Source: Aestuariibaculum sediminum
GTDB lineage: Bacteria; Bacteroidota; Bacteroidia; Flavobacteriales; Flavobacteriaceae
Reading direction: 5' to 3'
Length of the DNA stretch: 64,000 bases
NCBI RefSeq assembly: GCF_014596945.1
Contig: NZ_JACVXB010000005.1
Location: forward strand, 62,001-126,000
Positions 34,523 to 43,413 of the stretch are shown in pieces; within the stretch, counting starts at the first letter, position 1, and the number at the start of each line of letters is the position of its first letter. The translations under genes and the position numbers were made by a program. The notes under the pieces were generated by a model. The model was not told the origin of the DNA. It did not search any database and was given only the letters and a program-made list of their open reading frames with translations.

Positions 34523-35716
34523 ATGAAAATATTATTGAAAACATGTCAACTTTTAATAGTTGCTCTTGTTTTAACAGGATGCAAGAACAAAACCGAAAAA
34601 CCTGTTGAAGATACTCGAACCATTATTGAAAAATGTACCGACCAGTATACTTTTCTTTCTGATAGTATCAAATCAGCTTTAGATACCAAACGCATGATGC
34701 CAAGAAATATTGGTAAAAACGGCCAAACAGGTTTAACAGGTATTTACGATTGGACGAGTGGTTTTTACCCTGGGTCTTTATGGTACTTAAATTTATTAAC
34801 CAACGATTCTAAATGGGAAAATCTTGCTTTAGAATACACTAAAAAATTAGACACCATTCAGTACTGGACCGGAAATCATGATGTTGGTTTCATGATAGAA
34901 TGCAGCTATGGTAATGCCTTAAAAAAGGAAGCTTCGGCAGCATTTGATTCTGTAATTGTGCAAACTGCAAAATCCTTGGCGACGCGTTTTCATCCAGGTG
35001 CTGGCATTATTCAATCTTGGGATTCCAGCAAAAAATGGAATTGTCCGGTTATCATTGATAACATGATGAACTTAGAGTTATTATTCCATGCTACCGAAAT
35101 TTCCGGTGATTCTACATATTACAATATAGCCGTTTCTCACGCCAATAAAACCATGGAAAATCATTTTAGAGCCGACAACTCGTCTTTCCACGTGTTAAAT
35201 TATGATACAGAAACTGGTGAAGTATTAGAAAAAAGAACCCATCAGGGATATGCCGACGATTCGGCTTGGGCACGTGGTCAAGCTTGGGGGCTCTACGGGT
35301 TTACCCTTTGCTATCGCGTAACTAAAGATGAAAACTATTTAAACCAAGCATTGAAAATAGCCGATTTCATTAAAAATCACCCTAATCTTCCAGAAGACAA
35401 CATTCCATATTGGGATTATAATGCACCTGTAGACGAAAATACACCTCGAGATGCTTCGGCTGCAGCAATTACAGCTTCAGCATTATTGGAGCTTTCTGGT
35501 TATTTAAGTACCGAAAAAAGCAACATCTATAACACTTTTGCTAATGATATTATCAAATCTCTTAGCAGCCCCGCCTATTTTGCTGAAACAGGAACGAATA
35601 ATGGTTTCTTGCTTAAACACTCTGTTGGAAGTCTTCCGCATGGCGTAGAAATTGACACACCTTTAAACTATGCCGACTACTATTTTTTAGAAGCCTTATA
35701 CAGACAACAAAATTAA
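34523..35716 (+). CDS. Lipoprotein glycoside hydrolase family 88 (unsaturated glucuronyl hydrolase)
   Basis: GH88 enzymes hydrate and cleave the delta-4,5-unsaturated uronate that polysaccharide lyases leave at the non-reducing end. The 397-residue protein has a lipoprotein signal (MKILLKTCQLLIVALVLTGC, Cys20), so it is likely periplasmic or surface anchored. The (alpha/alpha)6 barrel shows GHDVGFMIECSYGNAL and HQGYADDSAWARGQAWGLYG, regions holding the catalytic Asp residues. It is followed 16 bp later by a DUF2264 gene. The glycan (ulvan, glycosaminoglycan or pectin type) cannot be determined, and no lyase is in the window. Confidence 0.9.
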   Translation: MKILLKTCQLLIVALVLTGCKNKTEKPVEDTRTIIEKCTDQYTFLSDSIKSALDTKRMMPRNIGKNGQTGLTGIYDWTSGFYPGSLWYLNLLTNDSKWENLALEYTKKLDTIQYWTGNHDVGFMIECSYGNALKKEASAAFDSVIVQTAKSLATRFHPGAGIIQSWDSSKKWNCPVIIDNMMNLELLFHATEISGDSTYYNIAVSHANKTMENHFRADNSSFHVLNYDTETGEVLEKRTHQGYADDSAWARGQAWGLYGFTLCYRVTKDENYLNQALKIADFIKNHPNLPEDNIPYWDYNAPVDENTPRDASAAAITASALLELSGYLSTEKSNIYNTFANDIIKSLSSPAYFAETGTNNGFLLKHSVGSLPHGVEIDTPLNYADYYFLEALYRQQN

Positions 35717-35732
35717 ATAAGTAAACATACAG

Positions 35733-36941
35733 ATGAAAAAAACAATAAGCGCTCTTATTCTATTTTTACTAACTATTAATATTATTACAGCTCAGTCAGA
35801 CAGAGAACTTTGGGTTAACGAGCTTACAAAATTATCCGACCCTGTTTTAACAGCTTTAGCCAAAGACAAATTAAAAAAAACAATGCCTACTGAACAAAGT
35901 AGCTTTGATTATGGCGACCGAAGTAATTTCGCCGGCCTTGAAGCCTTTGGTAGACTTTTAGCTGGTATTGCTCCGTGGTTAGAATTAGGTCCGGGCGACA
36001 CTAAAGAAGGCAAACTTCGTCAAAAATATATCGAATTAACCCATGAAGCTATATATAATGCGGTTAATCCTGAATCTGACGATTATTTGAATTTTAATAA
36101 AGGGGCACAACCTCTGGTTGATGCTGCCTTTTTGGCTCAGGGATTTTTAAGAGCTCCAACGCAATTATGGGAACCCCTTCCCGATGAAACTAAACAAATG
36201 GTTGTTAATGCCTTTAAAAAATCGAGAACTATTAAAAATGTTCCCTATAACAACTGGTTATTGTTTGCAGCTACTGTTGAAGCCTTTCTAGCAAAATTTA
36301 CCGATGATGCCGATTATTTAAGAATTGAATATGCCTTAAATAAACACATGGAATGGTATGTGGGTGACGGCTTATATTCGGATGGAAAATACTACCATTG
36401 GGATTATTATAATTCATTTGTTATTCACCCTATGCTTATTGATGTATTTAGAGTTTTAAAGGAAACGAATCACCCGTACAAAAAGCTAAATGACGATGTT
36501 ATAAAACGTGCGCAGCGTTATGCTGAAATTTTAGAACGCCAAATTTCACCAGAAGGCACTTTTCCTATTATTGGAAGGTCGTCGGTTTACCGCTTTGGGA
36601 GTTTCCAGTTATTGTCTCAAATAGCACTTCTGGAACAATTACCATCTGACATTTCTGAAGGACAAGTGCGTGCTGCCTTAACTTCTGTTTTAAAACGGAT
36701 ACTGCAAGCCGATGGTACTTACGATAAAAAAGGATGGCTAAAATTGGGTGTTGTGGGGCATCAGCCTAAAATGGCAGAACCATATATTAACACAGGAAGC
36801 CTTTATTTAACGTCTTTAGGCTTTTTAGCTTTAGGCTTGCCTGAAGATCATACTTTCTGGACTTCTAAGCCTGAGCCATGGACGAGCGTAAAAATATGGG
36901 GTAGTAACCCTGATGTGGTAAGAGACCATTATAAAAATTAG
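35733..36941 (+). CDS. Exported DUF2264 protein, probable polysaccharide-processing enzyme
   Basis: A signal peptide (MKKTISALILFLLTINIITAQ) leads a 380-residue helical-barrel-like domain of the DUF2264 family, recognised by NNWLLFAATVEAFL and DGKYYHWDYYNSFVIHPML. It contains many Trp/Tyr residues, as expected for carbohydrate binding. Members often sit in polysaccharide utilisation loci. With the preceding GH88 gene it forms a two-gene cassette, probably for uronic-acid-containing oligosaccharides. No catalytic mechanism can be assigned from sequence. Confidence 0.85.
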   Translation: MKKTISALILFLLTINIITAQSDRELWVNELTKLSDPVLTALAKDKLKKTMPTEQSSFDYGDRSNFAGLEAFGRLLAGIAPWLELGPGDTKEGKLRQKYIELTHEAIYNAVNPESDDYLNFNKGAQPLVDAAFLAQGFLRAPTQLWEPLPDETKQMVVNAFKKSRTIKNVPYNNWLLFAATVEAFLAKFTDDADYLRIEYALNKHMEWYVGDGLYSDGKYYHWDYYNSFVIHPMLIDVFRVLKETNHPYKKLNDDVIKRAQRYAEILERQISPEGTFPIIGRSSVYRFGSFQLLSQIALLEQLPSDISEGQVRAALTSVLKRILQADGTYDKKGWLKLGVVGHQPKMAEPYINTGSLYLTSLGFLALGLPEDHTFWTSKPEPWTSVKIWGSNPDVVRDHYKN

Positions 36942-36961
36942 ATATAAAAATTCTATCATAA

Positions 36962-36996
36962 AAAAGGCGTTACTCGATTAAAAAGTAACGCCTTTT
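36962..36996. terminator. Bidirectional intrinsic terminator between DUF2264 gene and metZ
   Basis: Exact 13-bp arms AAAAGGCGTTACT and AGTAACGCCTTTT with a 9-base loop, flanked by A-rich and T-rich ends. It lies between convergent genes and should stop both transcripts. Confidence 0.92.
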
Positions 36997-37018
36997 CTAA
37001 TTTATTAAATTACAATTT

Positions 37019-38182
37019 TTATCCCAAAGCCTGTTTTAAATCGGCTATAATATCGTCAATATGTTCTAACCCCGCAGAAATACGGACTGATCCATCGGTA
37101 ATACCAACAGCTGCTTTTACTTCAGGCTCTACTTTAGCATGAGTGGTACTTGCTGGGTGTGTTACAATGGTTCTGGTATCTCCTAAATTAGCAGATAATG
37201 AACACATTTTTATATTATCAAAAAAGGCACGTCCACCTGCAACCCCTCCTTCTACTTCAAAAGCAACAATAGTACCGCCCAAACGCATTTGTTTTTTAGC
37301 TACATCATATTTGGGATGCGACTTTAAAAATGGGTATTTTACCCATTTCACTTTTGGATGGTTTTCTAAATACTCTGCTATTTTCAGTGCATTTTCACAA
37401 TGCTTTTCTGTTCTTACCGCTAATGTTTCCAGTGATTTAGACAGTACCCAAGCATTAAAAGGACTCATGGAAGGCCCTGTAAGTCTTGAAAATAAATATA
37501 TTTCTCGTATCAATTCTTTTTTTCCTACAGTAACACCACCAAGAACACGACCTTGACCATCTATTAATTTAGTAGCAGAATGTATCACCAAATCGGCGCC
37601 ATGCTTAATAGGGTTTTGCAAATATGGAGTCGCAAAACAGTTATCAATAACCAAAAGTATGTTATGCTTCTTACAAATGGCACTCAAAAAATCTAAGTCT
37701 AATACATCAACGCCTGGATTGGTAGGCGTTTCGGCGTATATAAATTTTGTATTTGGCTTAATTAAATTTTCAATAGTTTCAACTTCGTCAATATTGAAAT
37801 ACGAACATTCTATATTCCATTTTGGAAAATATTTAGTAAACAAACCGTGAGTTGCCCCAAAAACAGAACTACAAGACACCACATGATCGCCAGCATCTAA
37901 CAACGTGGCAAAAGTTGAAAACACTGCTGCCATACCACTTGCAAAAGCATAACCACTTTCAGCGCCTTCCATAGCACAAATTTTATCGACAAATTCGTTA
38001 ACGTTAGGATTACTGTAGCGGCTATATAAATCTCGTTGTTTTTCTTCAGCAAAAGACGCTCGCATTTCTTCGGCATCATCGAATACAAACCCCGAGGTTA
38101 AATACAACGGAACAGAGTGTTCAGAAAACTGCGTCGTTTCCGTTTGTGTTCGAATAGCTAAAGTTTCAAATTTTTTACTCAT
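37019..38182 (-). CDS. metZ: O-succinylhomoserine sulfhydrylase-like trans-sulfuration enzyme
   Basis: This Cys/Met-metabolism PLP enzyme adds sulfide to acylated homoserine to give homocysteine. The PLP lysine lies in VIHSATKLIDGQGRVLGG, a MetZ-like context; other blocks are YSRYSNPNVNEF and LGDTRTIVTHPASTTH. The open frame extends to a GTG at 38218, but the ATG at 38182 (MSKKFETLAIRTQTE) is preferred because the GTG lies right behind a promoter-like TGTATTTG and gives a longer, atypical N-terminus. Cystathionine gamma-synthase activity cannot be excluded. It is the last gene after metY and the MetX-ThrA fusion. Confidence 0.88.
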   Translation of the reverse strand: MSKKFETLAIRTQTETTQFSEHSVPLYLTSGFVFDDAEEMRASFAEEKQRDLYSRYSNPNVNEFVDKICAMEGAESGYAFASGMAAVFSTFATLLDAGDHVVSCSSVFGATHGLFTKYFPKWNIECSYFNIDEVETIENLIKPNTKFIYAETPTNPGVDVLDLDFLSAICKKHNILLVIDNCFATPYLQNPIKHGADLVIHSATKLIDGQGRVLGGVTVGKKELIREIYLFSRLTGPSMSPFNAWVLSKSLETLAVRTEKHCENALKIAEYLENHPKVKWVKYPFLKSHPKYDVAKKQMRLGGTIVAFEVEGGVAGGRAFFDNIKMCSLSANLGDTRTIVTHPASTTHAKVEPEVKAAVGITDGSVRISAGLEHIDDIIADLKQALG

Positions 38183-38363
38183 TTCTATAATTTTTTCTAC
38201 ATCTGCATTCGTTTTCACAAATACATACGTTTATTTTGATTTGTAAGTTAGATTTCTCAAAGTTACAAAGACTAATAATTTTACTTTGCCCTGTTTTGAA
38301 TTTTAAATATAATTCATCTCTTTTCGCAAACGAGATTCTATTGGCAACAAAAATTTACTCGAA

Positions 38364-41300
38364 CTAATTTACATGTTTCGACAATCGCAAAATATCACCA
38401 AAAACACCACGTGCGGTTACCTCCGCGCCTGCGCCTGCACCTTGTATTACGATAGGTTGCTCGCCATAGGATTCAGTAAATATCTCAAAAATCGCATCGC
38501 TGCCTTTTACATGTCCTAGGGTACTATCTTCGGGAATGGATACTAATTTAACTTCAAGAGTCCCCTTATCCTGAGATAAATCGCCCGATAAATCACCCAC
38601 ATAACGCAACACATGTCCTTCCTCCTGATTATCCTTCACCTTTTGGAATTCGTCATCTAGCACCTCGAGTTGGCCAAGAAATTCCTGAACAGAAATATCT
38701 CTGTAGGCTTCCGGAATTAAATTTTGAACAGCCACGTCTTCAAACTCATTTTTCAAATCCAGTTCTCTAGCTAAAATCAATAATTTTCTAGCCACATCAT
38801 TTCCTGAAAAATCCTCACGCGGATCTGGCTCGGTAAACCCTTTATCAATGGTCTCCTGAACTATTGCGCTGAAAGGTTTATCCTGTACTGAAAAATTGTT
38901 AAATAAATAACTTAATGTTCCTGAAAATACCCCACGTATTCTAGTAATATTTTCTCCAGATTCATGCAATAATTTTATGGTATCGATAAGCGGTAAACCT
39001 GCACCAACGGTCGTTTCATATAAATATTCTTTGTTATGGGCTTTAAGCTGTGCTCTTAATTCGGAATAAAATTGATGAGAAATGGTATTCGCTATTTTGT
39101 TAGACGACACCAAATCGAAACCTGCTTCAACAAAAGGAACATAATTATCGTGAAAACTTGGGCTCGCTGTATTATCAACGGCAATTAAATTTTCCATGTG
39201 ATTGTTCTTTGCAAACGTAATTACATCCTCAATAGAACTCTCTAAAGGTGACTTTTTAATAGCTTCTTTCCAATCTTGACCAACGCCTTTTTTATTTAAC
39301 AGTAACTTTTTAGAGTTTGCGATAGCGAATACATTTAATAATACGCCTTTACGTTTTTCGATATCTTCTTTCGACTTTAAAATCTGATTAATTAAAGCGC
39401 CACCAACACCACCATGGCCAAAAATGGCAATGTTAATCTTTTTAGAAATTCCAAAGATTTCACCGTGAATCACGTTCATGGCTTTATGCAATTGGTCTTT
39501 CTTAACAACCAAACTCACATTTTTTCCAGTTACCGTATTATTGAAGAGTAAAGGTGTAATCTGGTTTCTAATTAATGCATTAAAAGGTTTATGGAATGAA
39601 CTTAACTCAATTCCAATAATCGAAATTACCGAAACATCATCGACAACACCAATTTTATTAACATCTTGCGAATAAAAATCGTTTTCAAACTCACGCTCTA
39701 ATGCCAATACCGCGTTAGTAGCCTGACTTGCATTAATAATTAACCCTATACCACGCTCTGAAGATCCTTGAGAAATGATACTTACGCTAATATCTTTATT
39801 AGCCAATGCCCCAAAAATACGCGCATCAACACCACTTTTTCCTAACAATCCGCGACCTTCCAAATTAATTAACGCCACGTCATCTAAAACAGATAGTGAA
39901 GTTACTTCTTTTGAATTTGGTTTTGCGGTTATTAATGTACCTTCATCGTCAGCATTAAAGGTATTTAAAATACGTAAGTTGATATTTTTTTCAACTAAAG
40001 GGATAATGGTTTTTGCATGCAAAACGGTAGCTCCGAAATTCGCCAATTCGTTAGCCTCGCTAAAGGACATTTCTCTAATTTTTTTAGCATCTTCAACCAA
40101 ATCTGGATTTGCGGTGTAAATGCCATTTACATGCGTATAATTTTCCAGTTCTTCGGCATCTAAGAAATTCGCAAGTAAAGCCGCAGAATAATTACTTCCG
40201 TTTCTTCCTAAAGTGGTCGTTTCGTTACTTTTATTAGAAGCTATAAATCCAGTTACAATATTAACGGTATCTTTTGGTGTGGCTTTGTAAAAGTTTTTTA
40301 CATTATCTTTTGAAACCTGCGAAATAGGCTGAGCGTTACCAAAAACACCATCGGTTTTAATTAAAGTCCTGGAGTCGACAGCTGCCGCTTTTACCCCCTT
40401 TTCATTTAATAAACTAGAAATTAACTTCACAGAAAGTAACTCGCCTTGCGCTAAGATTTCATCCTTAGTTTTTTTACTGTAATCACCAAGCAAACTAACC
40501 CCTTCAAACAACTTATCTAGAATGGCAAATTCCTTAGAAAAATCGATGGATTTTAAAGGCTCCGTTTGATAGGCTTTAAATGCCTCCAAATCGGTATGGT
40601 ATGACTTTCCTTTCACGGCTTGCTCAAGAATAGACTCCAAATCGTCGGTTGCCGAACCTCTGGCCGATACAACTACTGTAATGTTTTCGCCATTATTAAT
40701 TTTATTTTTAATAATTGAAATAACGGTATTTAACCCGTTACCATTTGCTAAAGATTTCCCTCCAAATTTTAATACTTTCATTCTTCTTTTTTTAGAATTC
40801 GGCACAAAAATGCCTTCTACTATTTTTTCTAATTGCTCATATTCCATTAAAAAGGCATCATGCCCGTGTACCGAATGGATTTCATTATAGGTCACATTCG
40901 GGTTTGTAACAGCAAGTTGCTTGTGTGTTTGCCTGTTTTCTTCTGCCGTAAAAAACAAATCCGAATCCACTCCTACGATATGAATATTGCCATGAATATT
41001 TTCCAACACATTAAAATCGGTTGGCCTGTTTTTAGTTACATCAATAGTTTTTAACAACTGATTCATTAATTTATATGCAGAAAGCTGAAAACGTTCCTGC
41101 AATTTTTTCCCGTGATGCAGCAACCAACTTTCAACATTAAAAATTTCAAGTTCTTCATTCTTTGACCGCTGAAAACGTTCTTTAAAAGATTCGGGGGTTC
41201 GGTAACACAACATGGCATGCATTCGCGCATCGTGTACCGGATTTTTTGAATTAATTAAAAATTGTTCCTGGATCTGGCAATTGGCAATTAGCCAGTCGGT

Positions 41301-41765
41301 CGATTTCCAATCGGTAGCTACCGGAATTAAATTTTCGGCAATATCAGGACTTAATACCGCCATTTCCCAAGCTATTCCACCACCCAAAGAACCTCCTACT
41401 ATAGCAAAAAGCTTTGTGATTTTTAATTCTTTTAACCCGAGTAAAAAGAGATTGGCAATATCTCGTGCTACGAAATCTTTATAGTTTTCAATTATAAATC
41501 CGTCGTAGCCATTACCAGGGATATTAAACGACAAAACAGTATATAATTTAGTATCGATAACTTTATCGTCTCCTACTAATTCTTTCCACCATCCATCTTC
41601 ACCAGACACATTACTGTTACCTGTTAGCGCATGATTAATCAAAACTACTGGAGCCGTCCCCAAAGGCAAACCAAATAATTGATAACTTAGTTTTATCTCG
41701 GGAACCTCTACACCACTGTACGTAGAATAATTATTTACTATTATATGTTGAAGGCTGTTTTTCAA
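38364..41765 (-). CDS. thrA: Trifunctional fusion: homoserine O-acetyltransferase-like domain, aspartokinase, homoserine dehydrogenase
   Basis: The 1133-residue protein has three parts. Residues 1-322 are a MetX-like alpha/beta hydrolase with nucleophile S126 (GGSLGGG), Asp near 269 (GVDSDLFF) and H302 (GHDAFL). Residues 329-770 are aspartokinase (MKVLKFGGKSLANG at 329, ACT domains about 620-770). Residues 776-1133 are homoserine dehydrogenase (IAIFGHGGVGGALI, SSNKIANT). Only aspartate-semialdehyde dehydrogenase is missing to run aspartate to acyl-homoserine. Met329 (codon 40779-40781) marks where a stand-alone ThrA would start. Lying between metY and metZ behind a SAM riboswitch, it serves methionine more than threonine synthesis. 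Confidence 0.92.
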   Translation of the reverse strand: MKNSLQHIIVNNYSTYSGVEVPEIKLSYQLFGLPLGTAPVVLINHALTGNSNVSGEDGWWKELVGDDKVIDTKLYTVLSFNIPGNGYDGFIIENYKDFVARDIANLFLLGLKELKITKLFAIVGGSLGGGIAWEMAVLSPDIAENLIPVATDWKSTDWLIANCQIQEQFLINSKNPVHDARMHAMLCYRTPESFKERFQRSKNEELEIFNVESWLLHHGKKLQERFQLSAYKLMNQLLKTIDVTKNRPTDFNVLENIHGNIHIVGVDSDLFFTAEENRQTHKQLAVTNPNVTYNEIHSVHGHDAFLMEYEQLEKIVEGIFVPNSKKRRMKVLKFGGKSLANGNGLNTVISIIKNKINNGENITVVVSARGSATDDLESILEQAVKGKSYHTDLEAFKAYQTEPLKSIDFSKEFAILDKLFEGVSLLGDYSKKTKDEILAQGELLSVKLISSLLNEKGVKAAAVDSRTLIKTDGVFGNAQPISQVSKDNVKNFYKATPKDTVNIVTGFIASNKSNETTTLGRNGSNYSAALLANFLDAEELENYTHVNGIYTANPDLVEDAKKIREMSFSEANELANFGATVLHAKTIIPLVEKNINLRILNTFNADDEGTLITAKPNSKEVTSLSVLDDVALINLEGRGLLGKSGVDARIFGALANKDISVSIISQGSSERGIGLIINASQATNAVLALEREFENDFYSQDVNKIGVVDDVSVISIIGIELSSFHKPFNALIRNQITPLLFNNTVTGKNVSLVVKKDQLHKAMNVIHGEIFGISKKINIAIFGHGGVGGALINQILKSKEDIEKRKGVLLNVFAIANSKKLLLNKKGVGQDWKEAIKKSPLESSIEDVITFAKNNHMENLIAVDNTASPSFHDNYVPFVEAGFDLVSSNKIANTISHQFYSELRAQLKAHNKEYLYETTVGAGLPLIDTIKLLHESGENITRIRGVFSGTLSYLFNNFSVQDKPFSAIVQETIDKGFTEPDPREDFSGNDVARKLLILARELDLKNEFEDVAVQNLIPEAYRDISVQEFLGQLEVLDDEFQKVKDNQEEGHVLRYVGDLSGDLSQDKGTLEVKLVSIPEDSTLGHVKGSDAIFEIFTESYGEQPIVIQGAGAGAEVTARGVFGDILRLSKHVN

Positions 41766-41778
41766 AGTTTGATAGTTT

Positions 41779-43053
41779 TTAAATTTTGCTGAAAGCTTCC
41801 TTTAAATCGGCTTTTAAATCTTCAATATTTTCAATTCCAACAGACAATCGTATTAAATCTGCGGTTACTCCAGCCGACTCTTGCTCTGTCTCTGTTAACT
41901 GCTGGTGGGTGGTACTTGCTGGATGAATAATTAAAGATTTGGTATCTCCGATATTTGCTAACAATGAAAATAACTTTGAGTTATCAGCAATGGCTTTAGC
42001 TGCATCAAACCCACCTTTAGCTCCAAAGGTAACGATTCCACTTTGTCCTTTTGGTAAATATACTTCCGATAAAGCTTTATATTTACTCGATTCCAATCCC
42101 GGATAATTTACCCATGCCACTTCGTCTTGTTGTTCCAGCCATTTTGCCAATGCTAAGGCATTTTCACTATGCTGCTTAATGCGAACAGGAAGCGTTTCTA
42201 ACCCTTGTAATATTTGAAAGGCATTAAACGGACTTAAAGCTCCGCCAAAATCTCTTAATCCTTCCAAAATTAATTTAAAGGTATAAGATGCTGCTCCTAG
42301 GGTTTCGTAATATTTTAATCCGTGATATCCTTCTGAAGGCTCTGTAAATTCAGGAAATTTTCCGCTAGACCAATCGAACGTACCAGCATCGATAATAGCA
42401 CCACCTAAAGACGTGCCTTGTCCGCCAATATATTTAGTTAACGAATGAATAACGATATTAGCGCCATGTTCTATCGGGTTTAAAAGAGCAGGTGTAGCAA
42501 CGGTATTATCTACAATAAATGGTACGCCCGCAGCTTTGGCATGTTTTGAAATCGATTTTAAATCTAATACGTCTAATTTCGGGTTTCCTAACGATTCTAC
42601 AAAAAAGGCTCTGGTATTATCTTGTACTGCTTCAGCAAAATTTTCAGGATTATCGGCATCTACAAAAGTTGTTGTAATACCTAATCTAGGCAAAGTTACT
42701 TTAAGTAAATTATAAGTTCCACCATATAAGCTACTACTAGCTACAATATGGTCTCCCGCCTTTAAAAGGGTTAATAAACCTGTTGATATTGCTGATGTAC
42801 CCGAAGCAAATACTACGGCTCCAACACCACCTTCTAATGCTGCTAGGCGCTCCTGTAATATTTGATTTGTTGGATTATTAAGTCGGGTATAGATAAACCC
42901 TAATTCTTTTAACGAAAACAAGTTAGCCGCATGATCGGAATTATTAAAAACATAGGAAGAAGTTTGATAAATAGGTATAGCTCTTGTTCCTCCATTTGCT
43001 TTAAAATCGTGCCCTGCATGCAAAGCATTAGTTTCTAATTTTTGTGTACTCAT
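41779..43053 (-). CDS. metY: O-acetylhomoserine aminocarboxypropyltransferase (sulfhydrylase)
   Basis: MetY makes homocysteine from O-acetylhomoserine and sulfide. At 424 residues it has the longer size of this branch. Typical blocks are TNALHAGHD, RLNNPTNQILQERLAALEGG, the PLP lysine in NIVIHSLTKYIGGQGTSLGG, and ANIGDTKSLIIHPASTTHQQL. It is the first gene of the met operon, 13 bp before the MetX-ThrA fusion, and is controlled by a SAM-I riboswitch about 165 bp upstream. MetZ in the same operon is a second, probably partly redundant sulfhydrylase. Confidence 0.95.
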   Translation of the reverse strand: MSTQKLETNALHAGHDFKANGGTRAIPIYQTSSYVFNNSDHAANLFSLKELGFIYTRLNNPTNQILQERLAALEGGVGAVVFASGTSAISTGLLTLLKAGDHIVASSSLYGGTYNLLKVTLPRLGITTTFVDADNPENFAEAVQDNTRAFFVESLGNPKLDVLDLKSISKHAKAAGVPFIVDNTVATPALLNPIEHGANIVIHSLTKYIGGQGTSLGGAIIDAGTFDWSSGKFPEFTEPSEGYHGLKYYETLGAASYTFKLILEGLRDFGGALSPFNAFQILQGLETLPVRIKQHSENALALAKWLEQQDEVAWVNYPGLESSKYKALSEVYLPKGQSGIVTFGAKGGFDAAKAIADNSKLFSLLANIGDTKSLIIHPASTTHQQLTETEQESAGVTADLIRLSVGIENIEDLKADLKEAFSKI

Positions 43054-43220
43054 TTTTCTAATTTTTTTAGTTAATAAATAATTAAACCAAAAGCCAAATG
43101 CATCAAATTTTATTGATGTACTTATTTAGAAAAATGTTATAAGAAATATAAATTACGGATGTAATTTTTTACGTTATCTATCCAAATATTCCAAAAATAG
43201 TAAATTTTAGAATTGGGTAG

Positions 43221-43298
43221 AATGTAGCACCTTCTTTACAGGTAAAGGGTTGCTAAGGCTTCAATGGGTCTAATCCCTCCACCTTTCTTGATAACATT
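43221..43298 (-). ncRNA. SAM-I (S-box) riboswitch upstream of metY
   Basis: The minus strand shows AATGTTATCAAGAAAGG, TGGAGGGA, GACCCATTGAAGCC, TTAGCAACC and AAGGTGCTACATT. The AATGT/ACATT ends form P1. It differs from the metH copy at scattered loop positions but keeps every core block, so it is an independent functional copy. No certain terminator is visible in the 165 bp before metY. The stretch 43299-43413 before the next gene holds only AT-rich DNA with a promoter-like TTTTG...TATAAAG. Confidence 0.95.
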
Positions 43299-43413
43299 TC
43301 AATAAGTTTTTGAACTTTATATATGCAAATATTCAATTATCAAAACGGAAAAACCTAATTTTTTTAAAAGAATTTTTATTTTTTTTTATTTTTTTACCAA
43401 AGGCCAACCAACA

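Noticed and set aside
38183-38218. GTG start for metZ.
   Set aside because: It lies on a promoter-like box and lengthens the protein beyond its relatives; the ATG at 38182 is better.
40779-40800. Suspected frameshift or missing stop at the A7 run joining metX and thrA.
   Set aside because: The frame is open on both sides with intact domains, and similar long fusions are recalled from Flavobacteria. Kept as a fusion, with the doubt stated.
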